A stretch of DNA of 64,000 nucleotides, from contig NZ_AQQY01000009.1 in NCBI RefSeq assembly GCF_000671395.1, positions 1-64,000 of the forward strand, read 5' to 3'. This DNA comes from Actibacterium atlanticum. Lineage in GTDB: Bacteria > Pseudomonadota > Alphaproteobacteria > Rhodobacterales > Rhodobacteraceae. Under the pieces are notes generated by a model, which ran no database searches, was not told the origin of the DNA, and saw nothing but the letters and a program-made list of their open reading frames with translations. A program made the position numbers and the translations under genes. Shown one piece after another: positions 53,457 through 64,000 of the stretch (position 1 is the first letter of the stretch; each line of letters starts with the position of its first letter).

Positions 53457-54324
53457 GGTAGATATTTCCAAGGTCCGTGCGATTGACATCCACACCCACG
53501 CCGAAGAGCCGTGTGGCTGCCATACCGACGATGGCTATGATGATCTGCAGGCGGCGATGGCGAAATACTTCAACGCCAAGGTCGTCCAGCCGACGATCGA
53601 ACAGACCGCGGCGCATTTCCGCGCGCAGAACGTGGCGGCGGTGATTTTTCCGGTCGATGCAGAGCGCGAAACCGGCTATCGCCGCTATTCGAATGACGAG
53701 GTGCTGGCCGAGGTCGAAAAGCACAGCGACATCCTGATCCCCTTTGCCTCTATCGACCCGTGGAAGGGAAAGATGGCGGTGCGCGAGGCGCGGCGCCTGA
53801 TCGAGGATCACGGCATCAAGGGCTTCAAGTTCCACCCGACAATGCAGGGCTTTTTCCCCAATGACCGCATGGCCTATCCGTTCTACGAGCTGCTGAACGA
53901 ACATGGCTGCATTGGCCTGTTTCACACTGGTCAGACCGGGGTTGGCTCGGGCATGCCCGGCGGCAACGGCATGCGGCTGAAATACTCGCATCCCATGTAT
54001 CTCGATGACGTGGCCGTCGACTTCCCCGAAATGAAGATCATCATGGCGCACCCTTCCTTCCCTTGGCAGGAAGAAGCGCTGAGCGTCGCGACGCATAAGC
54101 CCAATGTTTATATCGACCTGTCGGGCTGGTCGCCGAAGTACTTTCCGCCGATCCTGGTGCGCTATTGCAACTCGATCCTCAAGAAAAAGGTGCTCTTTGG
54201 TTCCGACTGGCCGATGATCTCGCCCGAGCGCTGGCTGAGCGATTTCGAGAAGATCGACATCAAGGACGAGCTGCGCGAGGACATCATCAAAGGCAACGCC
54301 GCCCGCCTGCTTGGGTTTGAATAA
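53455..54324 (+). CDS. CouO-like amidohydrolase (beta-ketoacyl-CoA side-chain cleavage)
   Basis: This 289-aa amidohydrolase-2 (TIM-barrel) protein has metal ligands His13 and His15 (DIHTH), His157 (FHTGQ), His199 (MAHPSFPW) and Asp251 (FGSDWP). CouO of Rhodococcus jostii RHA1 is a similar-sized member with an essential Asp at nearly the same position (Asp257). There it replaces thiolase and thioesterase in beta-oxidative deacetylation of hydroxycinnamates. Here the order SDR-hydratase-MarR-ligase-amidohydrolase supports the same job, giving 4-hydroxybenzoate for pobA. Third-position GC and AAG use look higher than in flanking genes and a 12-bp direct repeat flanks it, hinting at insertion. 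AAGGA precedes the ATG. A decarboxylase of the same superfamily is the main alternative. Confidence 0.82.
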   Translation: MVDISKVRAIDIHTHAEEPCGCHTDDGYDDLQAAMAKYFNAKVVQPTIEQTAAHFRAQNVAAVIFPVDAERETGYRRYSNDEVLAEVEKHSDILIPFASIDPWKGKMAVREARRLIEDHGIKGFKFHPTMQGFFPNDRMAYPFYELLNEHGCIGLFHTGQTGVGSGMPGGNGMRLKYSHPMYLDDVAVDFPEMKIIMAHPSFPWQEEALSVATHKPNVYIDLSGWSPKYFPPILVRYCNSILKKKVLFGSDWPMISPERWLSDFEKIDIKDELREDIIKGNAARLLGFE

Positions 54325-54370
54325 CCTGCGCGTCCACGCGGCCTTGCGCCGTTGCAGACCAATCTGACTG

Positions 54371-54392
54371 GGTGCCTGCGAATGCGGGCACC
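54371..54392 (+). other. Short hairpin downstream of the amidohydrolase gene
   Basis: ggtgcc (54371-54376) pairs with ggcacc (54387-54392). It lies in the 113-bp gap before the dehydrogenase gene and has no T run. The gap is more GC-rich than other gaps in this region. Role unknown. Confidence 0.35.
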
Positions 54393-54424
54393 TGCCTTCC
54401 GGGTCGGTGACCCCGCCCTCTAGA

Positions 54425-54436
54425 AATTGGACAGAT
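54425..54436 (+). repeat. Right copy of the 12-bp direct repeat flanking the amidohydrolase gene
   Basis: This exact second copy of aattggacagat ends 1 bp before the ATG of the acyl-CoA dehydrogenase gene at 54438. Unlike the left copy it is not preceded by AAGG, so the dehydrogenase gene has only a weak ribosome-binding site. Confidence 0.8.
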
Positions 54437-54437
54437 C

Positions 54438-55985
54438 ATGAAACCGTTCAAAGCCCCTTTGGAGGACATCCTCTTTTCCCTGAACCACGTGGCAGGGGCT
54501 GATGCCTTGCCCGATTGGGACGGTGACTTCGCCAAGGAAATCGGCGGACATTTCGCGGCCTTCGCCGAAGGGGAGATCGCCCCTCTGGACGAACCGGGCG
54601 ATCAACAAGGATGCCACTTGCAGGATGGTCGGGTGTCGATGCCTGACGGTTTTGTCGATGTCTATCGCGCATATGCTGAACAGGGGTGGCCATCGCTGAC
54701 CGTACCGGAAGAGTATGACGGCCAGGGGCTGGATACGTTGATGTTGGCGATCACCTCCGAGATTTTCTCGGGTGCGAACCACAGTTTGCAGATGGTCACA
54801 GGCTTGGTTCCCGGTGCAGTGCGCACCATCCTGAGGTTTGGAACCGAGGATCAAAAGACCCGGCACATTCCAGCGTTGGCGTCTGGCGAAACACTTGCCA
54901 CCATGTGTCTGACCGAACCCGGTGCAGGATCAGACCTCAGCCGTGTTCGGTGCAAAGCGACCCCCTTGGATCAGGGCTGGTCAATCACGGGTGAGAAAAT
55001 TTTCATCTCGGGCGGCGATCAGGACATGAGCGAAAAGATCCTGCATCTGGTTCTGGCCCGCACATCTGACAATGGGATCAAGGGCCTGTCATTGTTCCTT
55101 TGCCCTTGCACCCGCGAGGATGGCAGCCGCAACGCCGTTACTGTTACTCGCATCGAAGAGAAGATGGGCCTGCATGCTTCTCCGACTTGCCAACTGGCGT
55201 TCGATGGGGCCGAGGCCGAGCTGATCGGGCAAGAAGGGCAGGGGCTTGCCGCGATGTTCACCATGATGAACCACGCCCGTGCGGATGTCGCGCTGCAAGG
55301 GGTTGCCCATGCGGCGCGTGCCTATGATGTGGCCAGCGCCTATGCGGCCGAGCGCATTCAGGGGCGGGGGGCGGACGGTGCGCCTATTGCACTTGATGGT
55401 CACGCGGATGTGCGCCGCATGCTGAACGAGATGGATATGCTTGCCGTTGGTGGGCGCGCGGTTTCTCATCTTGCATTTGTCATGATGGAGGCGGGCGGGA
55501 ATGATGAACTGGTCGATTTTCTGACACCCGTTGCCAAGGTCTATTGCACCGAAGCCGGGATGCGCGCTGCCGACTTGGGCATTCAGGTGCTAGGGGGGTA
55601 CGGCTATCTTCAGGAATACCGGCTGGAACAGACCTATCGCGACGTGCGGATCACCGCGATCTATGAGGGCGCGAACGGGATTCACGAGCGCGTTCTGGCA
55701 ACCCGCTTGGCGCCAAGTGCCGCAGGCGACGCCTTCGCGCGGTTTGTCGACAATGAAAGCGCCAGCCTGAAAGAGCCCAAAATTGAGCGCAAGTTTGAAA
55801 CCTGGCGCGATATGCATGATCGGCTTGCGCAGGCGGATGATCCATCTGAATTGGCACATAAGTTCATGCAGGTGACCATCGAAACTTTGCTGGTCTGTGC
55901 CTGGGCCCGGGTTGCGCGGGTTGTGCATCACCACCCCGACCAAGCGCGGCTAGAGAACCTGTGCCGCATCGCCCTCAACGGCTGA
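54438..55985 (+). CDS. Acyl-CoA dehydrogenase
   Basis: This 515-aa FAD enzyme has the substrate/FAD motifs MCLTEPGAGSDLSRVR and IFISGGDQD, and a C-terminal GGYGYLQEYRLEQTYRDVRITAIYEGANGIH in which the Glu of YEGANG is the likely catalytic base. An extra C-terminal domain of about 100 residues places it in the long ACAD group. In this operon it may desaturate dihydro-p-coumaroyl-CoA (phloretate or dihydrocaffeate side chains) so that saturated phenylpropanoids join the pathway. That substrate is inferred. Alternatives include a short acyl-CoA or methylthiopropionyl-CoA type role. Confidence 0.85.
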   Translation: MKPFKAPLEDILFSLNHVAGADALPDWDGDFAKEIGGHFAAFAEGEIAPLDEPGDQQGCHLQDGRVSMPDGFVDVYRAYAEQGWPSLTVPEEYDGQGLDTLMLAITSEIFSGANHSLQMVTGLVPGAVRTILRFGTEDQKTRHIPALASGETLATMCLTEPGAGSDLSRVRCKATPLDQGWSITGEKIFISGGDQDMSEKILHLVLARTSDNGIKGLSLFLCPCTREDGSRNAVTVTRIEEKMGLHASPTCQLAFDGAEAELIGQEGQGLAAMFTMMNHARADVALQGVAHAARAYDVASAYAAERIQGRGADGAPIALDGHADVRRMLNEMDMLAVGGRAVSHLAFVMMEAGGNDELVDFLTPVAKVYCTEAGMRAADLGIQVLGGYGYLQEYRLEQTYRDVRITAIYEGANGIHERVLATRLAPSAAGDAFARFVDNESASLKEPKIERKFETWRDMHDRLAQADDPSELAHKFMQVTIETLLVCAWARVARVVHHHPDQARLENLCRIALNG

Positions 55986-56006
55986 TCCGCCCAGTTTTGC
56001 CCGCTG

Positions 56007-58180
<2,174 letters not shown>

Positions 58181-58181
<1 letters not shown>

Positions 58182-58969
58182 TGCAGGTGGTGTGTCTGAA
58201 TAATTTGTCTTTGCACTGGCAGGAAGACGGAGACCCAACTGGGCATCCAGTAGTCTTTGCAAATTCTTTGGGTACGGATTTACGGCTCTGGGATCAGATC
58301 GTGCCCCTGCTGCCTGCAGGGCTGCGGTTGATCCGGTTTGACAAGCGTGGGCACGGGTTATCGGACTGTCCGCCGGCACCCTATACGTTGGACAATCTTA
58401 CCCATGACGCCGAAGGTTTGCTGGACCATATTGGCATTCAGGGGTGCACCTTTGTGGGCCTGTCGATTGGCGGTATGGTCGGCCAGTTACTGGCTTCGCG
58501 CCGCCCTGACCTTATTGGTGCGTTGGTATTGTCGAACACGGCCGCCAAGATGGGCGACGCTGCCATGTGGAACACCCGGATCGACGCCATCAAGGCTGAC
58601 GGGATAGAGCCCTTGGGCGATGCGATCATGGAACGTTGGTTTTCAGCTGACTTTCGCGCCACCGATGACCTTTGCTTGTGGCGAAATATGCTGACCCGTA
58701 CCCCGCAAGAAGGCTATATCGGGTGTTGCCATGCTATTGCTGGCGCTGATCTGACGGACATCTCAAAACGGCTTTCCCTGCCGACGATGGGGATCGCCGG
58801 GGCTCAAGATGGCGCGAGCCCGCCCGACCTCGTGCAGGGCACCATCGCGATGATCGCGGGCGCCAAATGCCATACGATGCAAGGTGTTGGCCATTTGCCC
58901 TGCGTTGAAGACCCAACCCAATACGCGGCCCTTTTGACCGCCTTTCTCAAGGAGCTTGGACATGTCTGA
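58181..58969 (+). CDS. pcaD: 3-Oxoadipate enol-lactonase PcaD
   Basis: This 262-aa alpha/beta hydrolase converts beta-ketoadipate enol-lactone to beta-ketoadipate. The nucleophile is Ser95 in GLSIGGM; the catalytic His is in GVGHLPCVEDP near the C-terminus, and GAQDGASPP carries the acid. The enzyme is separate, not fused to pcaC as in some actinobacteria. Its 3' end overlaps the pcaC start by 8 bp. Confidence 0.95.
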
Positions 58970-59339
58970 TAAATACGACAAGGGGATGCAAACCCGCCGC
59001 GCCGTGCTGGGCGATGCGCATGTTGAACGCGCCGAAGCCTGCAAGAGCGACTTTGACTCGGCCTTTCAGACCCTGATCACCGAGGGCGCATGGGGCACGG
59101 TATGGGCCAGCGACGGGATTTCGCACCGAGAGCGCTCCATGCTGACATTGGCGCTTTTGGCCGCATTGGGGAACTTCGAAGAAATCCCGATGCATATTCG
59201 CGCCACCGCGCGCACCGGCGCCAGCAAACAAGACGTACTTGAAGCCTTCCAGCATGTGGCAATCTATGCCGGTGTTCCGCGTGCAAATCACGCGTTGAAG
59301 CTGGCCAAAGACACGTATGCTGAAATGGAACAGGAATAA
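58962..59339 (+). CDS. pcaC: 4-Carboxymuconolactone decarboxylase PcaC
   Basis: This 125-aa AhpD-like decarboxylase acts on gamma-carboxymuconolactone. Landmarks are YDKGMQTRRAVLGDAHVERA at the N-terminus and EIPMHIRATARTGASKQDVLEAFQHVAIYAG at the C-terminus; the conserved His residues are proposed acid/base groups in the family. The ATG at 58962 is preferred; two codons upstream are open. It is followed by pcaH after 45 bp. Confidence 0.95.
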   Translation: MSDKYDKGMQTRRAVLGDAHVERAEACKSDFDSAFQTLITEGAWGTVWASDGISHRERSMLTLALLAALGNFEEIPMHIRATARTGASKQDVLEAFQHVAIYAGVPRANHALKLAKDTYAEMEQE

Positions 59340-60113
<774 letters not shown>

Positions 60114-60115
60114 AC

Positions 60116-60736
60116 ATGGTACAGAAACTGGACTATCTTAAGGAAACCCCGTCGCAGACCGCGGGCCCCTATGTGCATATCGGCCTCGCCCCCGGGGCAG
60201 CAGGGTTTGACATTTACCGGCAGGAACTGGGCTGGGATATCACCGGACCCAACGCCAAAGGCGAACGTATCCGGGTCGAAGGGCTTGTGATCGACGGCAC
60301 TGGCTCGCCCGTCAAAGACGTGTTGCTGGAAGCATGGCAGGCCAATAGCGAAGGCAACTATGCCCACCCCGAAGGGGGCGGAGACGTGGAAGACGGTTTT
60401 CGGGGTTGGGGGCGAGTCATCACCGATTTTGAAACCGGCGAATGGGCGTTTGAAACCGTCAAACCGGGCCGTACCCAAGGGCGTAATGTCGGATTGCAAG
60501 CGCCACATATTAACCTGTGGGTTGTCGCGCGCGGCATCAACGTCGGCCTGAACACGCGGCTGTACTTCGAGGATGAGGCCGAGGCCAACGCCGAAGACCC
60601 GGTGCTTAACATCATCGAATGGGAACGTCGGCGCGCCACGCTGATCGCCAAGCGTAGCGAAAGAGACGGCCAGATCGTCTATCGCTTCGACATCAAGCTT
60701 CAGGGGCAGGACGAAACCGTTTTCTTCGACATCTGA
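60116..60736 (+). CDS. pcaG: Protocatechuate 3,4-dioxygenase alpha subunit PcaG
   Basis: This 206-aa subunit completes the active site with PcaH but carries no iron. It shares the fold and the VEAWQAN-like motif (LLEAWQANSEGNYAHPE), with ETPSQTAGPYVHIGLAPG at the N-terminus and PHINLWVVARG in place of the beta-subunit metal site. Confidence 0.96.
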   Translation: MVQKLDYLKETPSQTAGPYVHIGLAPGAAGFDIYRQELGWDITGPNAKGERIRVEGLVIDGTGSPVKDVLLEAWQANSEGNYAHPEGGGDVEDGFRGWGRVITDFETGEWAFETVKPGRTQGRNVGLQAPHINLWVVARGINVGLNTRLYFEDEAEANAEDPVLNIIEWERRRATLIAKRSERDGQIVYRFDIKLQGQDETVFFDI

Positions 60737-60792
60737 CCATCACGGCTTTGCCCCTTTCGCAGGGGCAAAGCCAGATTTACGGAACACAAGAC

Positions 60793-61638
60793 ATGACCAA
60801 ACCCTGCATCATCTGCTGTGCCATCACGGGTTCTTTGCCCCGCAAGGAAAACAACCCTGCGGTGCCAATTTCCGTGCAGGAGCAGATCGAATCCACCCAC
60901 GAGGCTTTTGAGGCGGGTGCCAGTATCGTCCATGCGCATGTGCGCAATGATGATCAGACGCCAACCTCGGATCCGGAAAAGTTCGCGCGTTTGCAGGAGG
61001 GGCTGCAAAAGCACTGCCCAGGTATGATTATCCAGTTTTCGACCGGCGGACGGTCGGGGGCTGAAAAAGAACGCGGCGGCATGTTGCCCCTGCGCCCTGA
61101 CATGGCCTCGTTTTCTGTCGGGTCCACCAATTTCCCGACGCGGGTTTACCCCAACAGCCCTGACCTGGTGGACTGGTTAGCAGCAGAAATGCGCAGCTTT
61201 GGTGTGAAGCCCGAGATCGAGGCGTTTGACCTTTCGCATATCCATCAAGCAGCGTTGATGAACCGGGATGGGCGTATTCCGGGGAAACTCTATGTCCAGT
61301 TCGTCATGGGGGTTAAGAACTCTATGCCGGTGGATCGGCCGTCGTTCGACTTCTTCATCGAAACGGTGAACCGACTGGCCCCGGATGCCGAATGGTGCGC
61401 GGCCGGGATCGGTCGCGATCAGATCACGGTGAATGAATGGTGCGTGGCGGCGGGCGGCCATTGCCGCACGGGTCTGGAAGACAACGTACGGATCGACAAG
61501 GATACGCTCGCGCCGTCAAATGCGGCGCTGGTTAAGCGCGTCACAGACCTTTGCGAAGCCTATGAGCGCCCGGTTGCCACGTGGCAGCAGGCGCGTGAAA
61601 TTCTTGAAATCCCGCTGGCTGGCTCGACAATTTCCTGA
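60793..61638 (+). CDS. BKACE (DUF849) beta-keto acid cleavage enzyme in the pca operon
   Basis: This 281-aa TIM-barrel Zn2+ enzyme belongs to the family of 3-keto-5-aminohexanoate cleavage enzyme (Kce). Metal and substrate motifs are CCAITGSLPRKENNPAVPIS near the N-terminus and HAHVR (about residues 50-54), with EIEAFDLSHI in the middle and NEWCVAAGGHCRTGLEDN at the C-terminus. BKACE enzymes exchange acetyl-CoA with a beta-keto acid to give acetoacetate and a shorter acyl-CoA. With beta-ketoadipate the products would be acetoacetate and succinyl-CoA. No pcaIJ or pcaF is seen here, so it may replace them. The substrate is inferred from position. The ATG at 60793 is chosen by family N-terminus; its ribosome-binding site is weak. 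Confidence 0.85.
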   Translation: MTKPCIICCAITGSLPRKENNPAVPISVQEQIESTHEAFEAGASIVHAHVRNDDQTPTSDPEKFARLQEGLQKHCPGMIIQFSTGGRSGAEKERGGMLPLRPDMASFSVGSTNFPTRVYPNSPDLVDWLAAEMRSFGVKPEIEAFDLSHIHQAALMNRDGRIPGKLYVQFVMGVKNSMPVDRPSFDFFIETVNRLAPDAEWCAAGIGRDQITVNEWCVAAGGHCRTGLEDNVRIDKDTLAPSNAALVKRVTDLCEAYERPVATWQQAREILEIPLAGSTIS

Positions 61639-61679
61639 TTTTCAAGGACTATCGCATCATCCCAAACCCGGAGCCGCAG

Positions 61680-62753
61680 GTGAACCCTCTGATCCAGACC
61701 AACCGCTACTTTTCGGCGCTTTTCGCAGATGCCGAGGTGTCGGGCGCGTTTGATACCGCGCGCACCTTTGACCACTTTCTGGCCTTCGAGATCGCGCTGA
61801 CCCAAGGGCTTGCCGAAAGCGGGGCGGTTGAAGCCGATAAGGCGCAAGGCGCCATCGACAAGATGCGCGGTTTTCGCCCTGATCTGGAGGCAATCGAAGC
61901 CGCATGCCCCGTTGACGGTCTTGCTGTCCCTGAATTCGTGCGCCAGCTGAAAGCGCATGTTGGGGCCGATCTGCTGCAAGCTGTGCATATCGGCGGCACC
62001 TCGCAGGACCTGATCGACACGGCCACAGTTCTGACGCTTAAAGAGGTCAACGCGGTCCTTGCCGCGCGGCTGGATGAGCTTGTCACTGGCCTTGAACGTT
62101 TGATCGACGAACACGGTGAAAACACCATGATGGGGCGCACCCGCATGCAAGCGGCACTGCCAATTCCCGTCAGCCATCGTTTGCAAAGCTGGATCGCGCC
62201 CCTGCGCCGACATCAAGAGCGGTTGAGCCGCTTAAGACCCGAGTTGGAGGTACTTCAGTTTGGTGGCGCCACAGGGGATCGGAGTGCCAACGGTGCCCAT
62301 GCGCCAAGGATTGGCGCTGTAATGTCCGATCAGCTTGGGCTTTCAGACCCCGGGCAGGCTTGGCACAATGATCGTGATCGGTTTGCGGACTATGCCGGTT
62401 GGCTTTCGCTGGTGAGTGGAAGCTTGGGGAAGATCGGGCAGGACATATGCCTGATGTCGCAGCAGGGCATAGACGAGCTATCCCAGAGCGGCGGCGGGTC
62501 CAGTTCGGCCATGGCGCATAAGCAGAACCCGATCAAAGCCGAGCTCCTGATCACGCTTGCTCGCTACAATGCCGGGCAGGTCGCGGTGATGCACAATGCG
62601 ATGGTGCACGAACAAGAACGCTCGGGCGTTGCTTGGACGTTGGAATGGATGGTGCTGCCAGTGATGGTATGCGCCACCGGCAAAGCCCTGCTGACGGCGC
62701 AGCAGCAACTAGAAGACATAACCGGCATCGGTACGCCGGCTAGGACGGGTTAA
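61680..62753 (+). CDS. pcaB: 3-Carboxy-cis,cis-muconate cycloisomerase PcaB
   Basis: This 357-aa fumarase/aspartase-superfamily enzyme converts beta-carboxymuconate to gamma-carboxymuconolactone. It has the superfamily signature GGSSSAMAHKQNPIKAELL (catalytic Ser loop) and GGTSQDLIDTATVL earlier. It is the short form without the roughly 100-aa C-terminal domain of Pseudomonas PcaB, as usual in alphaproteobacteria. The start is GTG at 61680, 6 nt after GGAG. It is the last gene of the pca operon and overlaps the glucokinase 3' end by 4 bp (convergent). Confidence 0.92.
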   Translation: MNPLIQTNRYFSALFADAEVSGAFDTARTFDHFLAFEIALTQGLAESGAVEADKAQGAIDKMRGFRPDLEAIEAACPVDGLAVPEFVRQLKAHVGADLLQAVHIGGTSQDLIDTATVLTLKEVNAVLAARLDELVTGLERLIDEHGENTMMGRTRMQAALPIPVSHRLQSWIAPLRRHQERLSRLRPELEVLQFGGATGDRSANGAHAPRIGAVMSDQLGLSDPGQAWHNDRDRFADYAGWLSLVSGSLGKIGQDICLMSQQGIDELSQSGGGSSSAMAHKQNPIKAELLITLARYNAGQVAVMHNAMVHEQERSGVAWTLEWMVLPVMVCATGKALLTAQQQLEDITGIGTPARTG

Positions 62754-63730
62754 GCCGGCGCAAGCGTTTCGACATATTTATACGCCCCAATCAGGCCAAA
62801 GTTTGGTTCGTTCACCAGATAGAGCGGCAGCACTTCTCTCTCTTTGGTGAATCGGCCGCCGGACGTGAATGCCGTCACGAAAGGCGCATTAAATATCCAT
62901 GGGTTCTTCATCGCGATGCCGCCGACAAGATACACCCCGCCACTTGCCCCAAACGCCAGCGCCAGATCCCCGGCAATCTGCCCAAGGTGAGCCTTGAAGA
63001 TATCGATGGTCTTAATCGCGACAGGGTCGGATTCATTTCGGGCCCCTTCAAAAATACCCCGCGGATCAGGAACCGGGCCATCCGTGCGCTCAACATTCTG
63101 GACCGCCTGATAGAGGTATGGCAGGCCTGTGCCACTGAGGATGCCTTCAGCCTCAATTACCAAGGTGTCGCCAAAGAAGATGTCTGGCCACAACGTGCGC
63201 AGCGCCGCGAAGACCTCGACCTCGTAGCGGGAGCGGGGGGCGGCCCCAATGTGCCCTCCTTCGCCTGAAACGCTATGATAGGCGCCATCGGCGCAGACCA
63301 GCACCCCAACCCCAAGTCCGGTCCCGGGACCGATCACCAAACGGGTTGCAGGGCCGGGGACTTCTGCGCCAGAGATACGGGATATATCCCCGGGTCCGAC
63401 TGCCAGAGTGGACCAAGCCGCGGCAGCGAAATCATTGATGATCTTCGCCTGTTTTGCCCCGGTCGCAAGGCCAAGGTCATCACCTGACAAAGACGCGTTG
63501 GCATTGGTCAGCTGAAGGGCATTGTCCTTAACAGGCCCGGCTGCGGCGGCGACCGCCACCACAGGCGGTTCGGGAAAGGCAGACCGGGTAAAGTCACGCG
63601 CCATATCCAGCAGGTCGTCGCCCTGCTTGGTGTCATACACGGCGGTTTCCATCATGCGTGCGCCGTGAAACGCTGCAAAACGCGCGTTAGTACCGCCAAT
63701 GTCGGCCACAAAATACCAGTGCTTGGTCAT
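62750..63730 (-). CDS. glk: Glucokinase (Glk, proteobacterial type)
   Basis: This 326-aa enzyme phosphorylates glucose with ATP. The N-terminal phosphate motif is VADIGGTNARFAAF, the substrate region has NDFAAAAW, and GPGTGLGVGVLV and GGIAMKNPWIF are further family marks. There is no helix-turn-helix, so it is an enzyme and not a ROK regulator. It follows the GH1 beta-glucosidase gene by 3 bp on the minus strand, suggesting glucoside use. Confidence 0.92.
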   Translation of the reverse strand: MTKHWYFVADIGGTNARFAAFHGARMMETAVYDTKQGDDLLDMARDFTRSAFPEPPVVAVAAAAGPVKDNALQLTNANASLSGDDLGLATGAKQAKIINDFAAAAWSTLAVGPGDISRISGAEVPGPATRLVIGPGTGLGVGVLVCADGAYHSVSGEGGHIGAAPRSRYEVEVFAALRTLWPDIFFGDTLVIEAEGILSGTGLPYLYQAVQNVERTDGPVPDPRGIFEGARNESDPVAIKTIDIFKAHLGQIAGDLALAFGASGGVYLVGGIAMKNPWIFNAPFVTAFTSGGRFTKEREVLPLYLVNEPNFGLIGAYKYVETLAPA

Positions 63731-63733
63731 GGT

Positions 63734-64000
63734 CTATCCAGCGTTCAGAGCCTGCGACAGGCTTAGGTAAGATGCTTTTGGCGTTCGTTTCATCGTTTCG
63801 AAATCCACATGGACCAGACCAAAACGTTTTTCATACCCTAACGCCCATTCGTAGTTGTCGAGCAAAGACCAAAGGAAATACCCGTTCAGCGGAACCCCCT
63901 CGGCCATGGCCCTTTGCGCGGCATCGATGTGGCTGTTGATATAAGCGATGCGGCGCTGATCATTGACGGCCCCATTTATCAGGGCATCCTCGTTTGCCAT
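63734..64000 (-). CDS. GH1 beta-glucosidase, C-terminal fragment
   Basis: The last 88 residues of a glycoside hydrolase family 1 enzyme are visible; the 5' part lies beyond the right edge. The segment starts just after where the catalytic TENG is expected ([17 protein letters not shown]) and has [28 protein letters not shown], the conserved GH1 end including aglycone/glycone-binding Trp and Glu. The reading frame is open to base 64000. It probably releases glucose for the adjacent glucokinase. Confidence 0.9.
   Translation of the reverse strand: MANEDALINGAVNDQRRIAYINSHIDAAQRAMAEGVPLNGYFLWSLLDNYEWALGYEKRFGLVHVDFETMKRTPKASYLSLSQALNAG

Overview
The window is a gene-dense (few gaps above 200 bp), GC-rich segment of an alphaproteobacterial chromosome, most likely from the Rhodobacteraceae (Roseobacter group). 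The evidence is the aerobic (CobG/CobN) cobalamin cluster in a Rhodobacter-like layout, a Rhodobacter-type hup/hyp hydrogenase locus, and a pca operon in the pobA-pcaD-C-H-G-x-B order familiar from roseobacters. No tRNA, rRNA, CRISPR array, insertion sequence or phage gene was seen.

Region 1 (1-21919) is vitamin B12 synthesis. After the 3' end of a Gly/Gln/Phe repeat protein, minus-strand genes run cobN, cobG, cobH, cobI, cobJ, cobL, cobE, cobM, cobB, cobA, mostly with 4-bp ATGA overlaps. A DUF1636 [2Fe-2S]-like gene and cobW lie upstream of cobN, led by a cobalamin riboswitch (about 15428-15620). A second riboswitch (about 2085-2275) leads cbiM-like cobalt permease and cobF. cobK sits antisense between cobJ and cobL and overlaps both. 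cobO, cobC, cobD, a PduX/BluE-like kinase, an alpha-ribazole-phosphatase-like gene, cobP, cobT and cobS complete adenosylation and nucleotide-loop assembly. cobQ, the cobaltochelatase CobS/CobT subunits and bluB are not in the window.

Region 2 (22007-24200) is a small sugar module: a ROK repressor and a PfkB fructokinase. Related sugar genes (glucokinase, GH1 beta-glucosidase) enter at the right edge (62750-64000).

Region 3 (24396-43703) is a complete uptake [NiFe]-hydrogenase locus on the plus strand. It holds the H2-sensing system (hupT, hupU, hupV), hypF, the structural genes hupS-hupL-[66-aa mini-HupE]-hupC, the maturation genes hupD-F-G-H-J(IJ fusion)-K, and hypA-hypB-hupR-hypC-hypD-hypE. 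HupR has lost the ATPase and sigma54 motifs. The 66-aa protein between hupL and hupC keeps the HX5DH motif of HupE/UreJ nickel permeases on one predicted membrane helix and is the most unusual gene seen.

Region 4 (43700-62753) is catabolism of lignin-derived aromatics. A MarR repressor faces a 3-hydroxybenzoate 4-monooxygenase-like gene. A TRAP transporter precedes a set matching the beta-oxidative deacetylation (cou) route for hydroxycinnamates: SDR, enoyl-CoA hydratase, MarR, feruloyl-CoA-synthase-type ligase, CouO-like amidohydrolase, acyl-CoA dehydrogenase. pcaQ and pobA-pcaDCHG-BKACE-pcaB then take 4-hydroxybenzoate through protocatechuate to beta-ketoadipate. The BKACE (DUF849) gene may perform the last cleavage in place of PcaIJ/PcaF, which are absent here. 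p-Coumarate is the one phenylpropanoid for which every step to beta-ketoadipate is encoded in this window.
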